A model generated the notes under the pieces. The model saw only the letters and a program-made list of their open reading frames with translations, had not been told where the DNA came from and did not search any database. From contig NZ_FNIN01000003.1 of the NCBI RefSeq assembly GCF_900104045.1, forward strand, positions 124,001 to 188,000: 64,000 nt of DNA, read 5' to 3'. The DNA comes from Desulfonauticus submarinus (GTDB lineage: Bacteria; Desulfobacterota; Desulfovibrionia; Desulfovibrionales; Desulfonatronovibrionaceae). The position numbers and the translations under genes are program-made. The stretch's first letter is position 1. Each line of letters starts with the position of its first letter. Shown here piece by piece: positions 53,197 to 64,000 of the stretch.

Positions 53197-54411
53197 TTAA
53201 TCTGCCTGCATTCTAATAAATGTAGGAATTTCAAACTCTTCTTCTTCAAAAACAAAATCCTCTCCTTTTCCAGAATTATCTTCAGTAGGTTGAGTAAAAC
53301 TTTTTCCTCTTTTTCGTAAGTATGCAGGCACTCTTAAATCTTCCTTATTCTCTATTTCAGGAGAATGAGGCTTTACTTGTCTTAATGCCTTTTCATTCTT
53401 TTTCTTTATCTCTGTAAAAGACGTTACCTTTTCTTCTGCAGGAGGTTGTTCTTCTTTATCCTCTATACCTGTAGCAATAACAGTAATTCTCAATTCATCT
53501 CCAATATTTTCATCAAGAACTGCTCCAAAATAAATTTTGGCATCTTCATGAGCAGCTTCGTGAATAATATCTGCAGCTGCACTAATTTCATCAACTGTTA
53601 GATCAGGGCCACAACTAACATTCATCAAAATACCTCTTGCGCCTTCAATAGAAACATCCTCTAACAAAGGACTATTAATAGCCTTTAAAGCTGCCTCTCT
53701 AGCCCTGCCTTCTCCTTGAGCAATACCTGTGCCCATCAAAGCTAATCCCATTTCTGACATTACAGCCTTTACATCAGCAAAATCTAAATTGATTAAGCCT
53801 GGCACCATAATTAGATCAGAGATACCCTTAACTGCATAATATAATACTTCATCTGCCTTTTTAAGCATCTCCAAAAATGTGGCTTTTTTGGAAGCCAAAT
53901 TAAGCAAGCGATCATTTGGAATGGTTATAATACTATCTACAACTTCTTTTAAGTTTTTAATACCCTGTTCTGCAATGGCAAGCCGCCTTTTGCCTTCAAA
54001 ATAAAAAGGCTTAGTTACTACTGCTACAGTTAACGCTCCCATTTCTTTTGCCAATTGGGCTATGACTGGTGCAGCTCCTGTACCTGTTCCACCCCCCATT
54101 CCAGCAGTAACAAAAACCATATCACTGCCTTCTAAAATTTCCTTAATAGCGTCTGCACTTTCTAAAGCTGCTTCCTTTCCTACCTCAGGATTAGCTCCTG
54201 CACCTAATCCCTTAGTTAATTTTTCTCCTAGTTGAATTTTATATTCTGCTTTAGAACTTTTAAGGGCTTGGAGATCTGTGTTCGCGGCAATAAAGGTCAC
54301 GCCACGCATAGCAGAGCAAATCATATTATTAATAGCATTTCCTCCACCCCCACCAACACCAACAACTTTTATTTTAGCATTGCCTTCCATTTCTAACTCT
54401 AAATATTCCAT
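53197..54411 (-). CDS. ftsZ: Cell-division protein FtsZ
   Basis: Tubulin-like GTPase that forms the division ring. The 404-residue protein has [14 protein letters not shown] at the start, the GTP signature [13 protein letters not shown] at about residue 106, and the T7 loop [11 protein letters not shown] at about residue 208. A disordered linker leads to the C-terminal peptide [11 protein letters not shown], which docks FtsA. AAGGAGGAG precedes the ATG. It is the final gene of the division cluster, 62 bases after ftsA. Confidence 0.97.
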   Translation of the reverse strand: MEYLELEMEGNAKIKVVGVGGGGGNAINNMICSAMRGVTFIAANTDLQALKSSKAEYKIQLGEKLTKGLGAGANPEVGKEAALESADAIKEILEGSDMVFVTAGMGGGTGTGAAPVIAQLAKEMGALTVAVVTKPFYFEGKRRLAIAEQGIKNLKEVVDSIITIPNDRLLNLASKKATFLEMLKKADEVLYYAVKGISDLIMVPGLINLDFADVKAVMSEMGLALMGTGIAQGEGRAREAALKAINSPLLEDVSIEGARGILMNVSCGPDLTVDEISAAADIIHEAAHEDAKIYFGAVLDENIGDELRITVIATGIEDKEEQPPAEEKVTSFTEIKKKNEKALRQVKPHSPEIENKEDLRVPAYLRKRGKSFTQPTEDNSGKGEDFVFEEEEFEIPTFIRMQAD

Positions 54412-54473
54412 TGTCTCCTCCTTCCAAAAATTTTAAACTTAGCTCAAATTATGGTCAATTTTATTTTCTAAGT

Positions 54474-55703
54474 TTAACTAATGTCTGAAAACCACTTTTT
54501 CATTCTACCAAGAACTCTGTTAAAAATATTTTTATCTCTAATTCTAAACTTACTTCCCTGAGCTATTTTTTCTGCTCCGTATTTTAAAAGACCAACAGCA
54601 GTAGCATACATAGGACTATTTACCACATCTTTTAGCCCACCTACATTTATAGGGCTAGCAACTCTAGTAGGTAAATTAAAAATTTGCTCTCCTAACTCCT
54701 GAATTCCATCAATTAAAGCAGCTCCGCCAGTAAGCACTACTCCTGCAGCTATAGATTTTTTAAAGCCAGAACGAACCAATTCCTGCTCTACAAGGACTAA
54801 AAGTTCTTCCATTCTTGGCTCACATATTTCTGCTAGAATATGACGTGATAACTTGCGAGAAGGTCTGCCTCCAACACTAGGTACCTCTATAACTTCATTA
54901 TCCCTTACTAAATCAGCTAATGCGCATCCATATTTCACTTTTATTTGTTCTGCTGCTCCCATAGGAGTTCTCAAACCATAAGCAATATCACTAGTTAAAT
55001 TTGTCCCTCCTATTGCTAAAACAGCTGTATGCCTGATAGAATCTTTAGAAAAAATTGCTATATCAGTAGTTCCTCCTCCAATATCAACTAAGGCAACTCC
55101 TATTTCTTTTTCTTCATCTGTAAGTACTGATTTAGCAGATGCCAAAGATTCTAAAACAATATCCTCCACATCTAAGCCTGCTCTATGACAAGAACGAATA
55201 ATATTTTGAGCACTACTTACCGCACCAGTAACAATATGGACTTTAACCTCTAATCGCACTCCAGCCATACCAAGCGGATCTGCAATACCCCGCTGTTCAT
55301 CAACTATAAACTCTTGAGGTAAAATATGAATCACTTCCCTATCTAAAGGAATGGCAACTGCCTTAGCAGCATCTATAACTCTATCCACATCTTTTGAACT
55401 AACTTCACCGCCCTTAACAGCAATTACTCCATGACTATTAAAACCTTTTATATGACTACCAGCTATACCAGTATATACTGAATGTATTTCCCTGCCAGCC
55501 ATTAACTCTGCTTCTTCTACTGCTCTTTGAATAGAGCGAACTGTCTGGTCAATATTAACCACAACCCCTTTACGCAACCCTGTAGAAGGACTTGTACCAA
55601 TACCTATTACATCTACTCCATCTTCTGTTACTTCACCAACTACACAGCAAATTTTTGTGGTGCCAAGATCCAATCCCACTACTAAATTATTGTCCCTGGC
55701 CAT
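54474..55703 (-). CDS. ftsA: Cell-division protein FtsA
   Basis: Actin-like protein that ties FtsZ to the membrane. The 409-residue product has VGLDLGTTKICCVVGEV at the start (phosphate 1), VDIGGGTTDIAIF at about residue 208 (phosphate 2) and VLTGGAALIDGI at about residue 325. A C-terminal amphipathic helix, GRMKKWFSDIS, should insert in the membrane. AAAGGAGC precedes the ATG. It follows ftsQ by 15 bases. Confidence 0.97.
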   Translation of the reverse strand: MARDNNLVVGLDLGTTKICCVVGEVTEDGVDVIGIGTSPSTGLRKGVVVNIDQTVRSIQRAVEEAELMAGREIHSVYTGIAGSHIKGFNSHGVIAVKGGEVSSKDVDRVIDAAKAVAIPLDREVIHILPQEFIVDEQRGIADPLGMAGVRLEVKVHIVTGAVSSAQNIIRSCHRAGLDVEDIVLESLASAKSVLTDEEKEIGVALVDIGGGTTDIAIFSKDSIRHTAVLAIGGTNLTSDIAYGLRTPMGAAEQIKVKYGCALADLVRDNEVIEVPSVGGRPSRKLSRHILAEICEPRMEELLVLVEQELVRSGFKKSIAAGVVLTGGAALIDGIQELGEQIFNLPTRVASPINVGGLKDVVNSPMYATAVGLLKYGAEKIAQGSKFRIRDKNIFNRVLGRMKKWFSDIS

Positions 55704-55718
55704 AAAAAGCTCCTTTGT

Positions 55719-56510
55719 TTAAGGCTTTAAAAAATGTCTCCTATAGGACACCCAAATCTTATTTCCTATTACTATTATCCTGTTAACTTTATTAAGTTCT
55801 CTTTTTGCACTTAAATCTGAAATAACTTTACTTAAAAAAATCGACTCTCTTCTAATATCGTTGTTTTCTAAAAAAATAGCTGTATCAATATCTTTTATAA
55901 AAAATTCTGTCTGAAAACTATCTACTACAATATGTTGTACTTGATCTAAGGAAAAAGGAAATCTTTTTTCTTTAAAAGCAACTATAATATTTTTCAAAAT
56001 ATTTTTATCCATTTCTGTTCTTAATTTTAAAATAGGAAGAGAAATATATTTAGAAGAATAAACTTTAGATATTTTATTGCCATTTATATCAGCGTAAAAA
56101 ATATTATTATCATTATCTAATAATAAAAAACAAGGTTCTTTTTCCTCTACATAAATAGTAATTGTATCTGGCAGTTCTCTTTTTATCAAACAACTTTTAA
56201 TCCAATTATTGGTATAAAGTTTATAATTCAACTCAGAAATATTAATACTTAAAAGATTATCTCCCAAATTTAAATTTAAAAAAGACTTAATATCATTATC
56301 AGTCAATATTTTATTTCCATAAATTTTAATATGCTTTATTGAAAAAAAACTAGTTGTTGTAAGATATGTATAAATTTTTAAAATAAAAAACAAAGATAAA
56401 ATAATTATAAATATAGCTAAAATAAATGAAAATATAACTCGTAAAGATAATTTCCTTTTCTTTTTACTATGTCTTGTAATATAAGATGTTTTCATTGTAT
56501 AAGTTGACAT
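55719..56510 (-). CDS. ftsQ: Cell-division protein FtsQ
   Basis: Bitopic division protein that recruits FtsB/FtsL. The 263-residue product has a basic cytoplasmic tail (HSKKKRKLS), one membrane helix (about residues 26-48) and a POTRA domain starting SIKHIKIYGNKILTDNDIKS. The beta domain ends the protein. It is recognised more by position, between murB and ftsA, than by sequence, since FtsQ is poorly conserved. The upstream ribosome site is weak, and the downstream Met at codon 6 is an alternative start. Confidence 0.88.
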   Translation of the reverse strand: MSTYTMKTSYITRHSKKKRKLSLRVIFSFILAIFIIILSLFFILKIYTYLTTTSFFSIKHIKIYGNKILTDNDIKSFLNLNLGDNLLSINISELNYKLYTNNWIKSCLIKRELPDTITIYVEEKEPCFLLLDNDNNIFYADINGNKISKVYSSKYISLPILKLRTEMDKNILKNIIVAFKEKRFPFSLDQVQHIVVDSFQTEFFIKDIDTAIFLENNDIRRESIFLSKVISDLSAKRELNKVNRIIVIGNKIWVSYRRHFLKP

Positions 56511-56534
56511 ATTATTTCACACAATTTTTTATTC

Positions 56535-57404
56535 TCATAAATTAAGTAGAATTACCTCTAGGTCTAATAAAAATCCATATCGTTTTAAAACCTCTTCTTG
56601 GGCCTTTTTTATTAGATAAATAGCATCTTCTGCTCTTCCTTTACCCAAATTTAATAAAAAATTAGCATGCTTAGTAGAAAAACAAACATCTCCTTTTCTA
56701 ACCCCTTTAAAACCGCATTCATCTAAGATTTGCCCAGCACTTTTTGTAAACGAAGGATTTTTAAATATACAGCCAGCACTTGGATAAGATAAAGGCTGGT
56801 TTTGTTTTTTCTTCAAATACCATTTCTGTGTTTCTTCTTTAACTTTTAAGCTGTCTTTTTTCTTTAAACACATAACAACATCTAAAATTAGATAGTCTCG
56901 TTGACCAAAGTCACATTTTCTATATTCAAGATTTACTTCCTCTTTTTTTATTTCTAAAATCCCATTGGGAGTCCAAACAGTTATTTTAGTCCATACATCT
57001 CCTATACAGTATCCAAAAGAACCAGCATTCATAGAAACTGCTCCGCCTAGACTAGCAGGTATCCCAACCAATCCTTCAATTCCACTCCAACCTTCTTTTA
57101 AGCATATCCTAAGAAGACTTTTTAAGTGATAAGAAGCATCAACCTGTATATATACTTCATTTTTATTTTCTTTTAATATTTTAATTTCCCTATGTTTTAC
57201 TAACTTTACAATATCCCTTTTTACAAAAGGATAAAAAATAACATTTGTTCCATTACCAACAATAAATGGTTTTTTATCTTTTTTATAAAGTTCCTCCAAA
57301 TATTTACAATCATTAATACCTTCTAATAAATATAAATTCCCTCCTTGAGATAATAATCTAATAGAGCTAAACTGACTTAAATCTGGATTTGATATTTTTC
57401 TCAT
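56535..57404 (-). CDS. murB: UDP-N-acetylenolpyruvoylglucosamine reductase MurB
   Basis: Flavoenzyme that completes UDP-N-acetylmuramate. The 289-residue protein has the FAD-binding segments GNGTNVIFY and [20 protein letters not shown], then [12 protein letters not shown] with the catalytic serine equivalent (type II MurB has Ser/Cys there). The length matches the shorter type II form. Its ATG overlaps the murC stop (ATGA). Confidence 0.96.
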   Translation of the reverse strand: MRKISNPDLSQFSSIRLLSQGGNLYLLEGINDCKYLEELYKKDKKPFIVGNGTNVIFYPFVKRDIVKLVKHREIKILKENKNEVYIQVDASYHLKSLLRICLKEGWSGIEGLVGIPASLGGAVSMNAGSFGYCIGDVWTKITVWTPNGILEIKKEEVNLEYRKCDFGQRDYLILDVVMCLKKKDSLKVKEETQKWYLKKKQNQPLSYPSAGCIFKNPSFTKSAGQILDECGFKGVRKGDVCFSTKHANFLLNLGKGRAEDAIYLIKKAQEEVLKRYGFLLDLEVILLNL

Positions 57405-58756
57405 TTTAAAAAATATTCCCCAACTTTATATACACTTCCTGCTCCAAGCGTTAAGAACAAATCACCAGGCTTTAATATATCTTTTAATTGTTCCCTTACT
57501 TGCTCAAAATTTTCAAAAAACAAAACATCTTTACCCATTTGTTTAATCCCCTGAGCCAGAGTAAAACCACTAATACCAGGGATAGGTTTTTCTGAAGCAG
57601 GATATATTTCTGTTAATAATAGCAAATCTGCTCCTTGTAAGACTTGGCAAAATTCTCCAAAAAGAGCTTTGGTGCGAGTAAAACGATGAGGTTGGAATAA
57701 GACAACAATTCTTCTTTTAGGATAACATTGTCTAGCTGTTTTTAAAGTTGCCTCTATTTCTGTAGGATGATGGCCATAATCATCTACAACCACAATGTTA
57801 TTTTTTTCTCCTTTAATCTCAAATCTTCTACCCACACCTTGAAAACGCGATAGGCCTTTAAATATTTTTTGCTCTGGGATGCCTACTTCTAAAGAAATAC
57901 CAATAGCTGCAAGTGCATTTAAAATATTATGTTCTCCTGGATGAGGCAAACAAACCTCTCCAAGTCTTTTATTCTTCCAAAAAACTTCAAAACAACTTCC
58001 TCGATCACACTCGTTTATTTTAGCTTGTAAATCATTATCTGGCCCAAAACCATAAGTAAGAACAGGCCTTTTTATTTTTGATATAAGCTCTCTAATATTT
58101 GGATCATCGCCACAAACTACATTAAGACCATAAAAAGGAACTGCATTCATAAAACGTAAAAATGCCTTTTTAATTGCTTCTAAATTTGGATAAAAGTCCA
58201 AATGATCTGCATCTATATTTGTTACTACATTCATTATAGGGAAGAGACATAAAAAAGAACCATCTGACTCGTCAGCTTCAGCTATAAAATATTCTCCTTT
58301 TCCTAAAACAGCATTACTACCAAAGGCATTTAAACGCCCTCCAATAATAACAGTAGGATCCAAGCCTGCTTCCTTAAAAATAGTGCCTAAAAACGATGTG
58401 GTGGTAGTTTTACCATGAGTTCCAGCTACAGCAATGCCTGTTTTTAAACGCATAAGTTCTGCTAGCATTTCTGCTCTAGGAATGATGGGAATTTTCTTTT
58501 TTTGGGCAGCCTTAATTTCTGGATTATTGTCTTTTACTGCGGTTGATTTCACTACAACTTGGGCCTTTTGAATATTACTTTCTTTATGTCCAATATAAAT
58601 TTTAGCTCCTAAAGCTCTAAGTCTCTTTACACTAGCTCCCTCTACTAAATCTGAACCACTCACCTTATAGCCTAAATTTAACAATACTTCTGCAATCCCA
58701 CACATTCCAGAGCCACCAATTCCTATCATATGTATTCTTTTTACTTTAATTTTCAT
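57401..58756 (-). CDS. murC: UDP-N-acetylmuramate-L-alanine ligase MurC
   Basis: ATP-dependent ligase that adds L-alanine to UDP-MurNAc. The 451-residue protein has [18 protein letters not shown] at the start, the ATP loop [16 protein letters not shown] at about residue 112, and [16 protein letters not shown] at about residue 326. All are Mur-ligase hallmarks. It overlaps murG by 11 bases and murB by 4 bases. Confidence 0.97.
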   Translation of the reverse strand: MKIKVKRIHMIGIGGSGMCGIAEVLLNLGYKVSGSDLVEGASVKRLRALGAKIYIGHKESNIQKAQVVVKSTAVKDNNPEIKAAQKKKIPIIPRAEMLAELMRLKTGIAVAGTHGKTTTTSFLGTIFKEAGLDPTVIIGGRLNAFGSNAVLGKGEYFIAEADESDGSFLCLFPIMNVVTNIDADHLDFYPNLEAIKKAFLRFMNAVPFYGLNVVCGDDPNIRELISKIKRPVLTYGFGPDNDLQAKINECDRGSCFEVFWKNKRLGEVCLPHPGEHNILNALAAIGISLEVGIPEQKIFKGLSRFQGVGRRFEIKGEKNNIVVVDDYGHHPTEIEATLKTARQCYPKRRIVVLFQPHRFTRTKALFGEFCQVLQGADLLLLTEIYPASEKPIPGISGFTLAQGIKQMGKDVLFFENFEQVREQLKDILKPGDLFLTLGAGSVYKVGEYFLK

Positions 58757-59816
58757 TTACTAATTTCTCCAACTCCATTACAATATTTTCAGATGCTCTA
58801 TTATACCCAAAACTTTGATATGCATTTGCCATTTGTCTTAATTTATGAGGACTATCCAATAGATCAGTAATAATAGCTGAAAGATTTATTTCTCCCAAAT
58901 AAGGTTGCATAAGTATCATCCCAGCGCCTTGTTTTTCCAATACGCGTGCATTTTTTAATTGATGATCATGAGTAGCATATGGATATGGCACCAAAATACT
59001 TGGCCTTTTTACCACAATAAGCTCCGCAATAGTAGATGCTCCAGCTCTACATAAAACTAAATCAGCAAATTCATAAGCCTGTGGCATATCTTCAATAAAA
59101 GGCTCCACTTTGGCCTTTGGATAAATCTTATCATACACTTTTTTGACCCACTCAAAGTCTTTCTCTCCTGTTTGGTGCCAAATATTAATTTTAGCACTTT
59201 TTAACTCTTTCAAGCAATTTACAATAGCCTTATTAATAACAGTAGCACCTTGACTTCCACCAACTACTAGAAGATTTCTAGAAGAAAAATTCTCCTTTGG
59301 TTTTATTTTAAAAAACTTCTTCTGCACAGGATTGCCTGTTATAATAACTTTTTCTGATGGAAAAAGATGAAACTCATCTACAAAGGACAGAAAAACTCTA
59401 TCTACTCTTTTTCCCAACAAACGATTAGTAACACCAGGAAATATATTTTGTTCATGAATAGCAGTCTTTATCCTCAGCAATTTAGCAGCTAAAACAGGAG
59501 TAAAAGCGGCATAACTTCCAAAACCTAACACTACATCAGGCTTAAATCTTCCAAGATAGAAAATGCTTTTAACCATTGATCCAATTAAAAGTATACCTTG
59601 CCCTATTCCCTTTAAACCTCTTCCTATAACCCCTTTAATGGGTAACCCCAAAAATTTATATCCCTTAGAAGAAACCAATTTTTTTTCAGGTCCGAATTTT
59701 CCACCTATAAACAAAATATCTATTTCTGGGAATCTAGCTTTCAATTCATCAGCTACAGCTAGGGCAGGAAAAATATGTCCACCTGTCCCGCCTGTTGCTA
59801 ATACTACTTTTTGCAT
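58746..59816 (-). CDS. murG: N-acetylglucosaminyltransferase MurG (lipid II synthesis)
   Basis: Peripheral membrane GT28 enzyme that adds GlcNAc to lipid I. The 356-residue protein starts with the glycine-rich loop [19 protein letters not shown], followed by KFLGLPIKG. The C-terminal half has [24 protein letters not shown] and [14 protein letters not shown], the UDP-GlcNAc site. It follows ftsW by 2 bases and overlaps murC. Confidence 0.97.
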   Translation of the reverse strand: MQKVVLATGGTGGHIFPALAVADELKARFPEIDILFIGGKFGPEKKLVSSKGYKFLGLPIKGVIGRGLKGIGQGILLIGSMVKSIFYLGRFKPDVVLGFGSYAAFTPVLAAKLLRIKTAIHEQNIFPGVTNRLLGKRVDRVFLSFVDEFHLFPSEKVIITGNPVQKKFFKIKPKENFSSRNLLVVGGSQGATVINKAIVNCLKELKSAKINIWHQTGEKDFEWVKKVYDKIYPKAKVEPFIEDMPQAYEFADLVLCRAGASTIAELIVVKRPSILVPYPYATHDHQLKNARVLEKQGAGMILMQPYLGEINLSAIITDLLDSPHKLRQMANAYQSFGYNRASENIVMELEKLVNEN

Positions 59817-59818
59817 AT

Positions 59819-60931
59819 TTAACCTTTTCTCTCTAACTTAAGTAAAATACCAACACACAAAAACGAACTTAATAAACTACTTCCCCCATAACTTACAAAT
59901 GGCATGGTTACTCCTTTTGGAGGAAGAACCCCTAACACAACTCCCATATTTAAAAACATCCCAACCAACAAAATTAATCCTAAACCAAAAGCTAATAACT
60001 TGTTTTCTAAATCTTCTTGAGATAATACTATTTTTAGCCATCTCCAAAATAAGATAAGCACAAGCAAAAATACTATACTAAGACCAATAAATCCCATTTC
60101 CTCTCCCAAAATACTTAAAATAAAGTCATTGTGAGCCTCTGGAAGATAAAAAAATTTCTGTTTTCCTTCTCCCAATCCCACTCCTAAAAGACCTCCATTA
60201 GCTAAACCATAAAATGACTGGACTAGTTGATAACCTTTATCTCCTGGATCAGAAAAAGGATGTAAAAAAGCTTCCACTCTTTTAATCCTATAAGAAGCAG
60301 AAAAGATAAAAAACAATAATCCGCCTATACCTGCTATACCTAACCCAAACAATTTTCCTAAAGGTACTCCCCCTACAAAAGCAACACTTAGAAATAACAA
60401 CAGTAAAAAAGCGGCTCCACCTAGATCTGGCTGCAAAATTAACAACGCACTTAAAAATAAAGTAATAACTAAAGGCGGTAAAATGCCAATTCCAAAACTC
60501 TGAATCTTATCCTGTTTATTAGCATAAAAATAAGCTAAATAAAAAACTAAAAATACCTTTACTATTTCCAATGGCTGAAAAGTAAAAAATTTAAAATCTA
60601 ACCACCTTTTAGCATTACCTGCTTCTATCCCTAAAGGGGAACATACTGTTAAAGCCAAAAGACAAATACCTATACTCACAAAGACATATTTAAATTTTAT
60701 CCAAAATTTCACAGGTATTTTTAAAGAAATCAGCATAATTATAATTCCAATAAAAAAGAATATAAGTTGTCTCTCAAAAAAATACAGTTTATTATTATAA
60801 TTTTGTTTAGCTAAAATAGCACTTGAACTAAAAACCATTATCAATCCAATAATAGATAGTCCCAATACAGCTATAAGCAACCAATAATCTATATGACTAT
60901 TTCTATTATAATCTTTAAAGCTGTTGACCAT
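59819..60931 (-). CDS. ftsW: Lipid II polymerase/division protein FtsW (SEDS family)
   Basis: SEDS-family glycosyltransferase of the divisome. The 370-residue membrane protein has about ten hydrophobic segments, with GNAKRWLDFKFFTFQPLEIV and PFVSYGGSSLL. The catalytic aspartate region reads LLILQPDLGGAA. I start at the ATG at 60931; an in-frame TTG at 60937 also has a possible ribosome site. It overlaps murD. Confidence 0.95.
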   Translation of the reverse strand: MVNSFKDYNRNSHIDYWLLIAVLGLSIIGLIMVFSSSAILAKQNYNNKLYFFERQLIFFFIGIIIMLISLKIPVKFWIKFKYVFVSIGICLLALTVCSPLGIEAGNAKRWLDFKFFTFQPLEIVKVFLVFYLAYFYANKQDKIQSFGIGILPPLVITLFLSALLILQPDLGGAAFLLLLFLSVAFVGGVPLGKLFGLGIAGIGGLLFFIFSASYRIKRVEAFLHPFSDPGDKGYQLVQSFYGLANGGLLGVGLGEGKQKFFYLPEAHNDFILSILGEEMGFIGLSIVFLLVLILFWRWLKIVLSQEDLENKLLAFGLGLILLVGMFLNMGVVLGVLPPKGVTMPFVSYGGSSLLSSFLCVGILLKLERKG

Positions 60932-62228
60932 TTTCAAAGTACTTCCTGACTAACATTTTAAATTTATTTCCCCTATCTTTATAGTCTTTAAATAAATCAA
61001 AACTAGATGTTGCTGGTGAAAGCATTACTACTTCTGAGTCTTCTTCTTTTAATAAGTCTTCTCTTAATTCTTTAAATACATCTTCTAAAGTTTCAAACCA
61101 TCTAATAGGACAACAATCATTCAATGAATTTTGGAATATATCTTTACTTTCTCCAAATAAATATATTTTTTTTACTTTGTTTTTTACAATATCACGTAAC
61201 TCCTTTAAGTCTCCTCCTTTAAATATTCCCCCGCATAAAAGTCTAATTGGATTATTAACTGATTCCAAAGCAGCCTTTAGTGAGGCCACCGTTGTGGACT
61301 TAGAATCATTGACAAATGCAATATTTTTCCATTTCCAAAAAAATTCCATTCTATGCTCTGGAGGTCTAAAGTCTTTGCTATATTCTGCAAAGTCTTGTTC
61401 ACTAAATCCTATATACCTCAAAGCTAGAAATGCTGCTTCCATATTAGCTTGGTTATGCTCACCTATTAAAAATTCATGTTGAAAACGATTAGAAGGTATA
61501 AAGTAAACTCTAGAACATGATAAATTCAATTCTTCTATTTTGGGTTTTAGCTCTAAAGGAAAAATTCCTATATCATTTTGTTTTTGTTTAATGAAAAGTT
61601 TTATTTTTGCCTCCCAGTACTCTTCTTCTGTTAAATGGAAATCAAGATGATTGGGAGAAAAATTAAGTAAAATCGCTACTTGAGGCCTAAAAGAATTACA
61701 TCCCTGAAGCTGGAAACTACTAACCTCTAATATCAAAAAATCTACTTGCTCCCCTCCTAATACATACTCACTTAAGGGAACACCTAAGTTTCCTCCAGCA
61801 AAAACCTTTTTCCCTGCCTGTTTTAAAACATGAGCAATAAGCAAAGTAGTAGTGGTTTTTCCATTAGTTCCAGTAATTGCAATAATAGGTTTATCTACAA
61901 ACCAAGAGGCCAACTCTAATTCCGAACAAATAAACGCATTGGAAGGAACAAAAGAACGGATACGATTTAAAGGCACTCCTGGGCTTAAAACTACAAGGTT
62001 TGCTCCTTTAAAATGTGATTTTTTATGTTCTCCTAAAATCAATTTTACATTTTTTTCCTCTACCCAATCTAAGATAGTAGAAGAGATTTTATTTTTATTC
62101 CTCTCTACAAGGCAAACATCTGCTCCTAAAGCCACAAGCAAATTAACTGCAGCTTGACCAGAACGACCACATCCTACAACAACTGCTTTATGTCCTTTTA
62201 ATTGTCCTTTAAAAACAAGTTCTCTCAC
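60915..62228 (-). CDS. murD: UDP-N-acetylmuramoylalanine-D-glutamate ligase MurD
   Basis: ATP ligase that adds D-glutamate to the peptide stem. The 437-residue protein has the Rossmann start VVGCGRSGQAAVNLL, ATP loop AITGTNGKTTTTLLIA (about residue 115) and VNDSKSTTVASLKAAL (about residue 305). The start is a GTG at 62228 with AAGAGGTAAAA in front. It overlaps the ftsW start. Confidence 0.96.
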   Translation of the reverse strand: MRELVFKGQLKGHKAVVVGCGRSGQAAVNLLVALGADVCLVERNKNKISSTILDWVEEKNVKLILGEHKKSHFKGANLVVLSPGVPLNRIRSFVPSNAFICSELELASWFVDKPIIAITGTNGKTTTTLLIAHVLKQAGKKVFAGGNLGVPLSEYVLGGEQVDFLILEVSSFQLQGCNSFRPQVAILLNFSPNHLDFHLTEEEYWEAKIKLFIKQKQNDIGIFPLELKPKIEELNLSCSRVYFIPSNRFQHEFLIGEHNQANMEAAFLALRYIGFSEQDFAEYSKDFRPPEHRMEFFWKWKNIAFVNDSKSTTVASLKAALESVNNPIRLLCGGIFKGGDLKELRDIVKNKVKKIYLFGESKDIFQNSLNDCCPIRWFETLEDVFKELREDLLKEEDSEVVMLSPATSSFDLFKDYKDRGNKFKMLVRKYFENGQQL

Positions 62229-62238
62229 TTTTACCTCT

Positions 62239-63315
62239 TTACCTTAACTTTAAGGTACTCAAAGCTACTAAAGCCAATAAAATAGACAAAATCCAAAAAC
62301 GCACAATTATTTTTGATTCTGGTATTCCCTGTAATTCAAAATGATGATGTAGCGGGGCCATACGAAAAATTCTTTTACCTTTGGTTAGTTTAAAATACCC
62401 AACCTGTAAAATCACAGAAAGAGTTTCTATTACAAAGAGCCCACCCACAATAACTAAAATTAGCTCTTGCTTACATAAAACAGAAATAAAGCCAAGAGTT
62501 CCCCCAAGACTAAGACTACCTACATCACCCATAAAAACATCTGCAGGATAGGCATTAAACCATAAAAAACCCAAACCAGCACCTACTAAAGCCGAGCAAA
62601 ACACTGCTACCTCCCCAACTCCAGGGATATAAGCAATTTGAAGATACTTTGCTAAATTCACATGGCCTGCCACATAAACAAACAATGTAAAACATCCTGC
62701 ACAAACAATACTTGGTCCTATTGCCAATCCATCCAATCCATCTGTTAAATTAACTCCATTAGAAGAACCCACCATAACAAAAACTGCAAAAAAAACATAA
62801 AACCAACCTAAGTCAGGATGTAAATTTTTAAAAAAGGGAACTAATAAACTTGTATTATAACCAGGCCAGTTTAAAAGTAGAGTGACAACACCAATTGAAA
62901 CAATAACCTGTCCTAAAAACTTTCCTTTAGCACTCAATCCTTTATTTCTTTTCTTAATAACTTTTAAATAATCATCATACAAACCAACTAAACCAAATCC
63001 TACAAATACAAATATAGTCAACCAAATATATTTATTAGTCAAATCTGCCCATAAAAATACACTTATTAAAACACAAAAACCTATCAGCAATCCACCCATT
63101 GTTGGAGTGCCTTCTTTTTTCTTATGACACTCTACATCTTCTTGGATATATTGGCTACATCTAATGCTTTTTAACCACTTTATAAACTTTGGACCAAAAA
63201 TAATACTTAACAATAATGCTGTTAATAAAGCATATATACTTCTAAATGTTATATACCTAAATACATTCAAGACAGAATAATGTGACGATAAGGGATATAA
63301 AAGATGATAAAACAT
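62239..63315 (-). CDS. mraY: Phospho-N-acetylmuramoyl-pentapeptide transferase MraY
   Basis: Membrane enzyme that makes lipid I by joining UDP-MurNAc-pentapeptide to undecaprenyl phosphate. The 358-residue protein has ten or so membrane helices, the aspartate pair [13 protein letters not shown] and [10 protein letters not shown], and the histidine motif [11 protein letters not shown] near the end. [10 protein letters not shown] is near residue 70. The ATG overlaps the murF stop (TAATG). Confidence 0.97.
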   Translation of the reverse strand: MFYHLLYPLSSHYSVLNVFRYITFRSIYALLTALLLSIIFGPKFIKWLKSIRCSQYIQEDVECHKKKEGTPTMGGLLIGFCVLISVFLWADLTNKYIWLTIFVFVGFGLVGLYDDYLKVIKKRNKGLSAKGKFLGQVIVSIGVVTLLLNWPGYNTSLLVPFFKNLHPDLGWFYVFFAVFVMVGSSNGVNLTDGLDGLAIGPSIVCAGCFTLFVYVAGHVNLAKYLQIAYIPGVGEVAVFCSALVGAGLGFLWFNAYPADVFMGDVGSLSLGGTLGFISVLCKQELILVIVGGLFVIETLSVILQVGYFKLTKGKRIFRMAPLHHHFELQGIPESKIIVRFWILSILLALVALSTLKLR

Positions 63316-64000
63316 TAATAACCAACCTCAAGTTTAAATTTATTTAATAATTTTTCCAAACCAATAGAACGAGAAGCCTTAAATAAAATCACTCCATCTT
63401 TAAAGTTAGAATTTTTATAAAAAGAAATAAATTCATCCTCGTCATTCACAATAAAGAAATTCTCTCGTCCATAGGTATCCTGAACTAATTTAGCACACTT
63501 ACCTTTATAAAACACTACATCAGGTTTTATTGTTTTCAAAAACAAACCTAACTTATGATGTTCCACTTCTTCTCTTTCACCCAACTCAGCCATGTCTCCC
63601 AGAACAACTGCAAACGAACGATTTTTAGCCAGTTCTTTTGTTGCTAATAAAGAGGCTCTCATTGACATAGGATTAGCATTATATGTATCGTCAATAATAA
63701 TGTATTTATCACTTTCTACAACTTTAAATCTTTGATTAGGTAAATTTAATGATTCTAAACCAGTTAGAATATCTTTGAAATCTAATTTAAAGTAAAAAGA
63801 TAAATATAATACTGCTCTTAAATTTTCTTCAAAATGATTTCCCCAAAAAGGGAGTATTATTGTCCCTTCTTGATTATTATATTTGATTAAAAATTTACCC
63901 TTCCTATCTACTAATCCCATAAATTTAATATCTATATCTTCTCCCTTACTAAAAAACATCTTATTAATGTTATACTTACTCGTAGTTTCTTTCAAAGCCT
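63315..64000 (-). CDS. murF: UDP-N-acetylmuramoyl-tripeptide-D-alanyl-D-alanine ligase MurF (5' end cut by window edge)
   Basis: Adds D-Ala-D-Ala to the UDP-MurNAc tripeptide. Only the central and C-terminal domains are in the window; the P-loop lies upstream, outside. The frame stays open to the right edge. Visible Mur-ligase features are [17 protein letters not shown] and [10 protein letters not shown], followed by a C-terminal domain with [15 protein letters not shown]. It is followed directly by mraY, which fits the standard mur cluster order. Confidence 0.95.
   Translation of the reverse strand, partial: ALKETTSKYNINKMFFSKGEDIDIKFMGLVDRKGKFLIKYNNQEGTIILPFWGNHFEENLRAVLYLSFYFKLDFKDILTGLESLNLPNQRFKVVESDKYIIIDDTYNANPMSMRASLLATKELAKNRSFAVVLGDMAELGEREEVEHHKLGLFLKTIKPDVVFYKGKCAKLVQDTYGRENFFIVNDEDEFISFYKNSNFKDGVILFKASRSIGLEKLLNKFKLEVGY

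Overview
The window is a gene-dense stretch of a low-GC, motile, Gram-negative-type bacterial chromosome. My best guess is a Desulfovibrionales-like member of the Desulfobacterota (Desulfonauticus or Desulfothermus type). This is inferred from gene content and order: an mraY-murD-ftsW-murG-murC-murB-ftsQ-ftsA-ftsZ run, a chemotaxis operon with HEAT-repeat, PilZ and ParA members, a two-gene SufC/SufB iron-sulfur system, fliK-flgD-flgE, and a fused pseudouridine synthase/CoaE. I see no insertion sequence, prophage, CRISPR array or rRNA operon. Five tRNA genes are present (Glu-UUC, Gln-CUG, initiator Met, Pro-CGG, Leu-UAA).

Left part (1-20 kb): a class II fructose-bisphosphate aldolase cut by the window edge; a tRNA-Gln/tRNA-Glu pair; queF; hflK-hflC; phosphoglucomutase/phosphomannomutase with a membrane-anchored unknown and RNase HI; a standalone P-loop/DRTGG protein; RNase III; then a flagellar block (flagellin, FlaG, and fliK-flgD-flgE). 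fliK and dusB diverge from one CATG. A CoA-disulfide-reductase-like protein with a rhodanese domain and the minimal SufC-SufB pair follow.

Middle part (20-45 kb): RluD-CoaE fusion, argB, a bifunctional-nuclease-domain protein, miaB, a divergent APS-kinase-fold protein paired with an APH-fold phosphotransferase, cutA, and an AddB-like nuclease. Next are initiator tRNA, a family-4 glycosyltransferase, a UPF0280/ApbE-like protein and a divergent DnaA. A nine-gene chemosensory operon reads leftward from 43.6 kb: REC-HD-GYP, CheB, HEAT protein, CheR, PilZ, ParA, CheW-like, CheY, CheA. It links chemotaxis, cyclic-di-GMP and probably polar positioning of the array. UDP-glucose dehydrogenase lies upstream of it.

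Right part (45-64 kb): PAP2 phosphatase and ArnT-like transferase, an orphan flagellar rod-like protein, three tandem small heat-shock proteins, tRNA-Leu and a radical SAM/SPASM-like protein. Then come a second radical SAM protein with a beta-grasp protein lacking Gly-Gly and an 84-residue unknown, and finally the peptidoglycan/division cluster running leftward from murF (cut by the edge) to ftsZ.

The best candidates for something undescribed are the radical SAM/beta-grasp/84-residue trio at 51.0-53.2 kb, the ParA plus extended-CheW pair in the chemotaxis operon, and the APH/P-loop kinase pair. None is proven by sequence alone.
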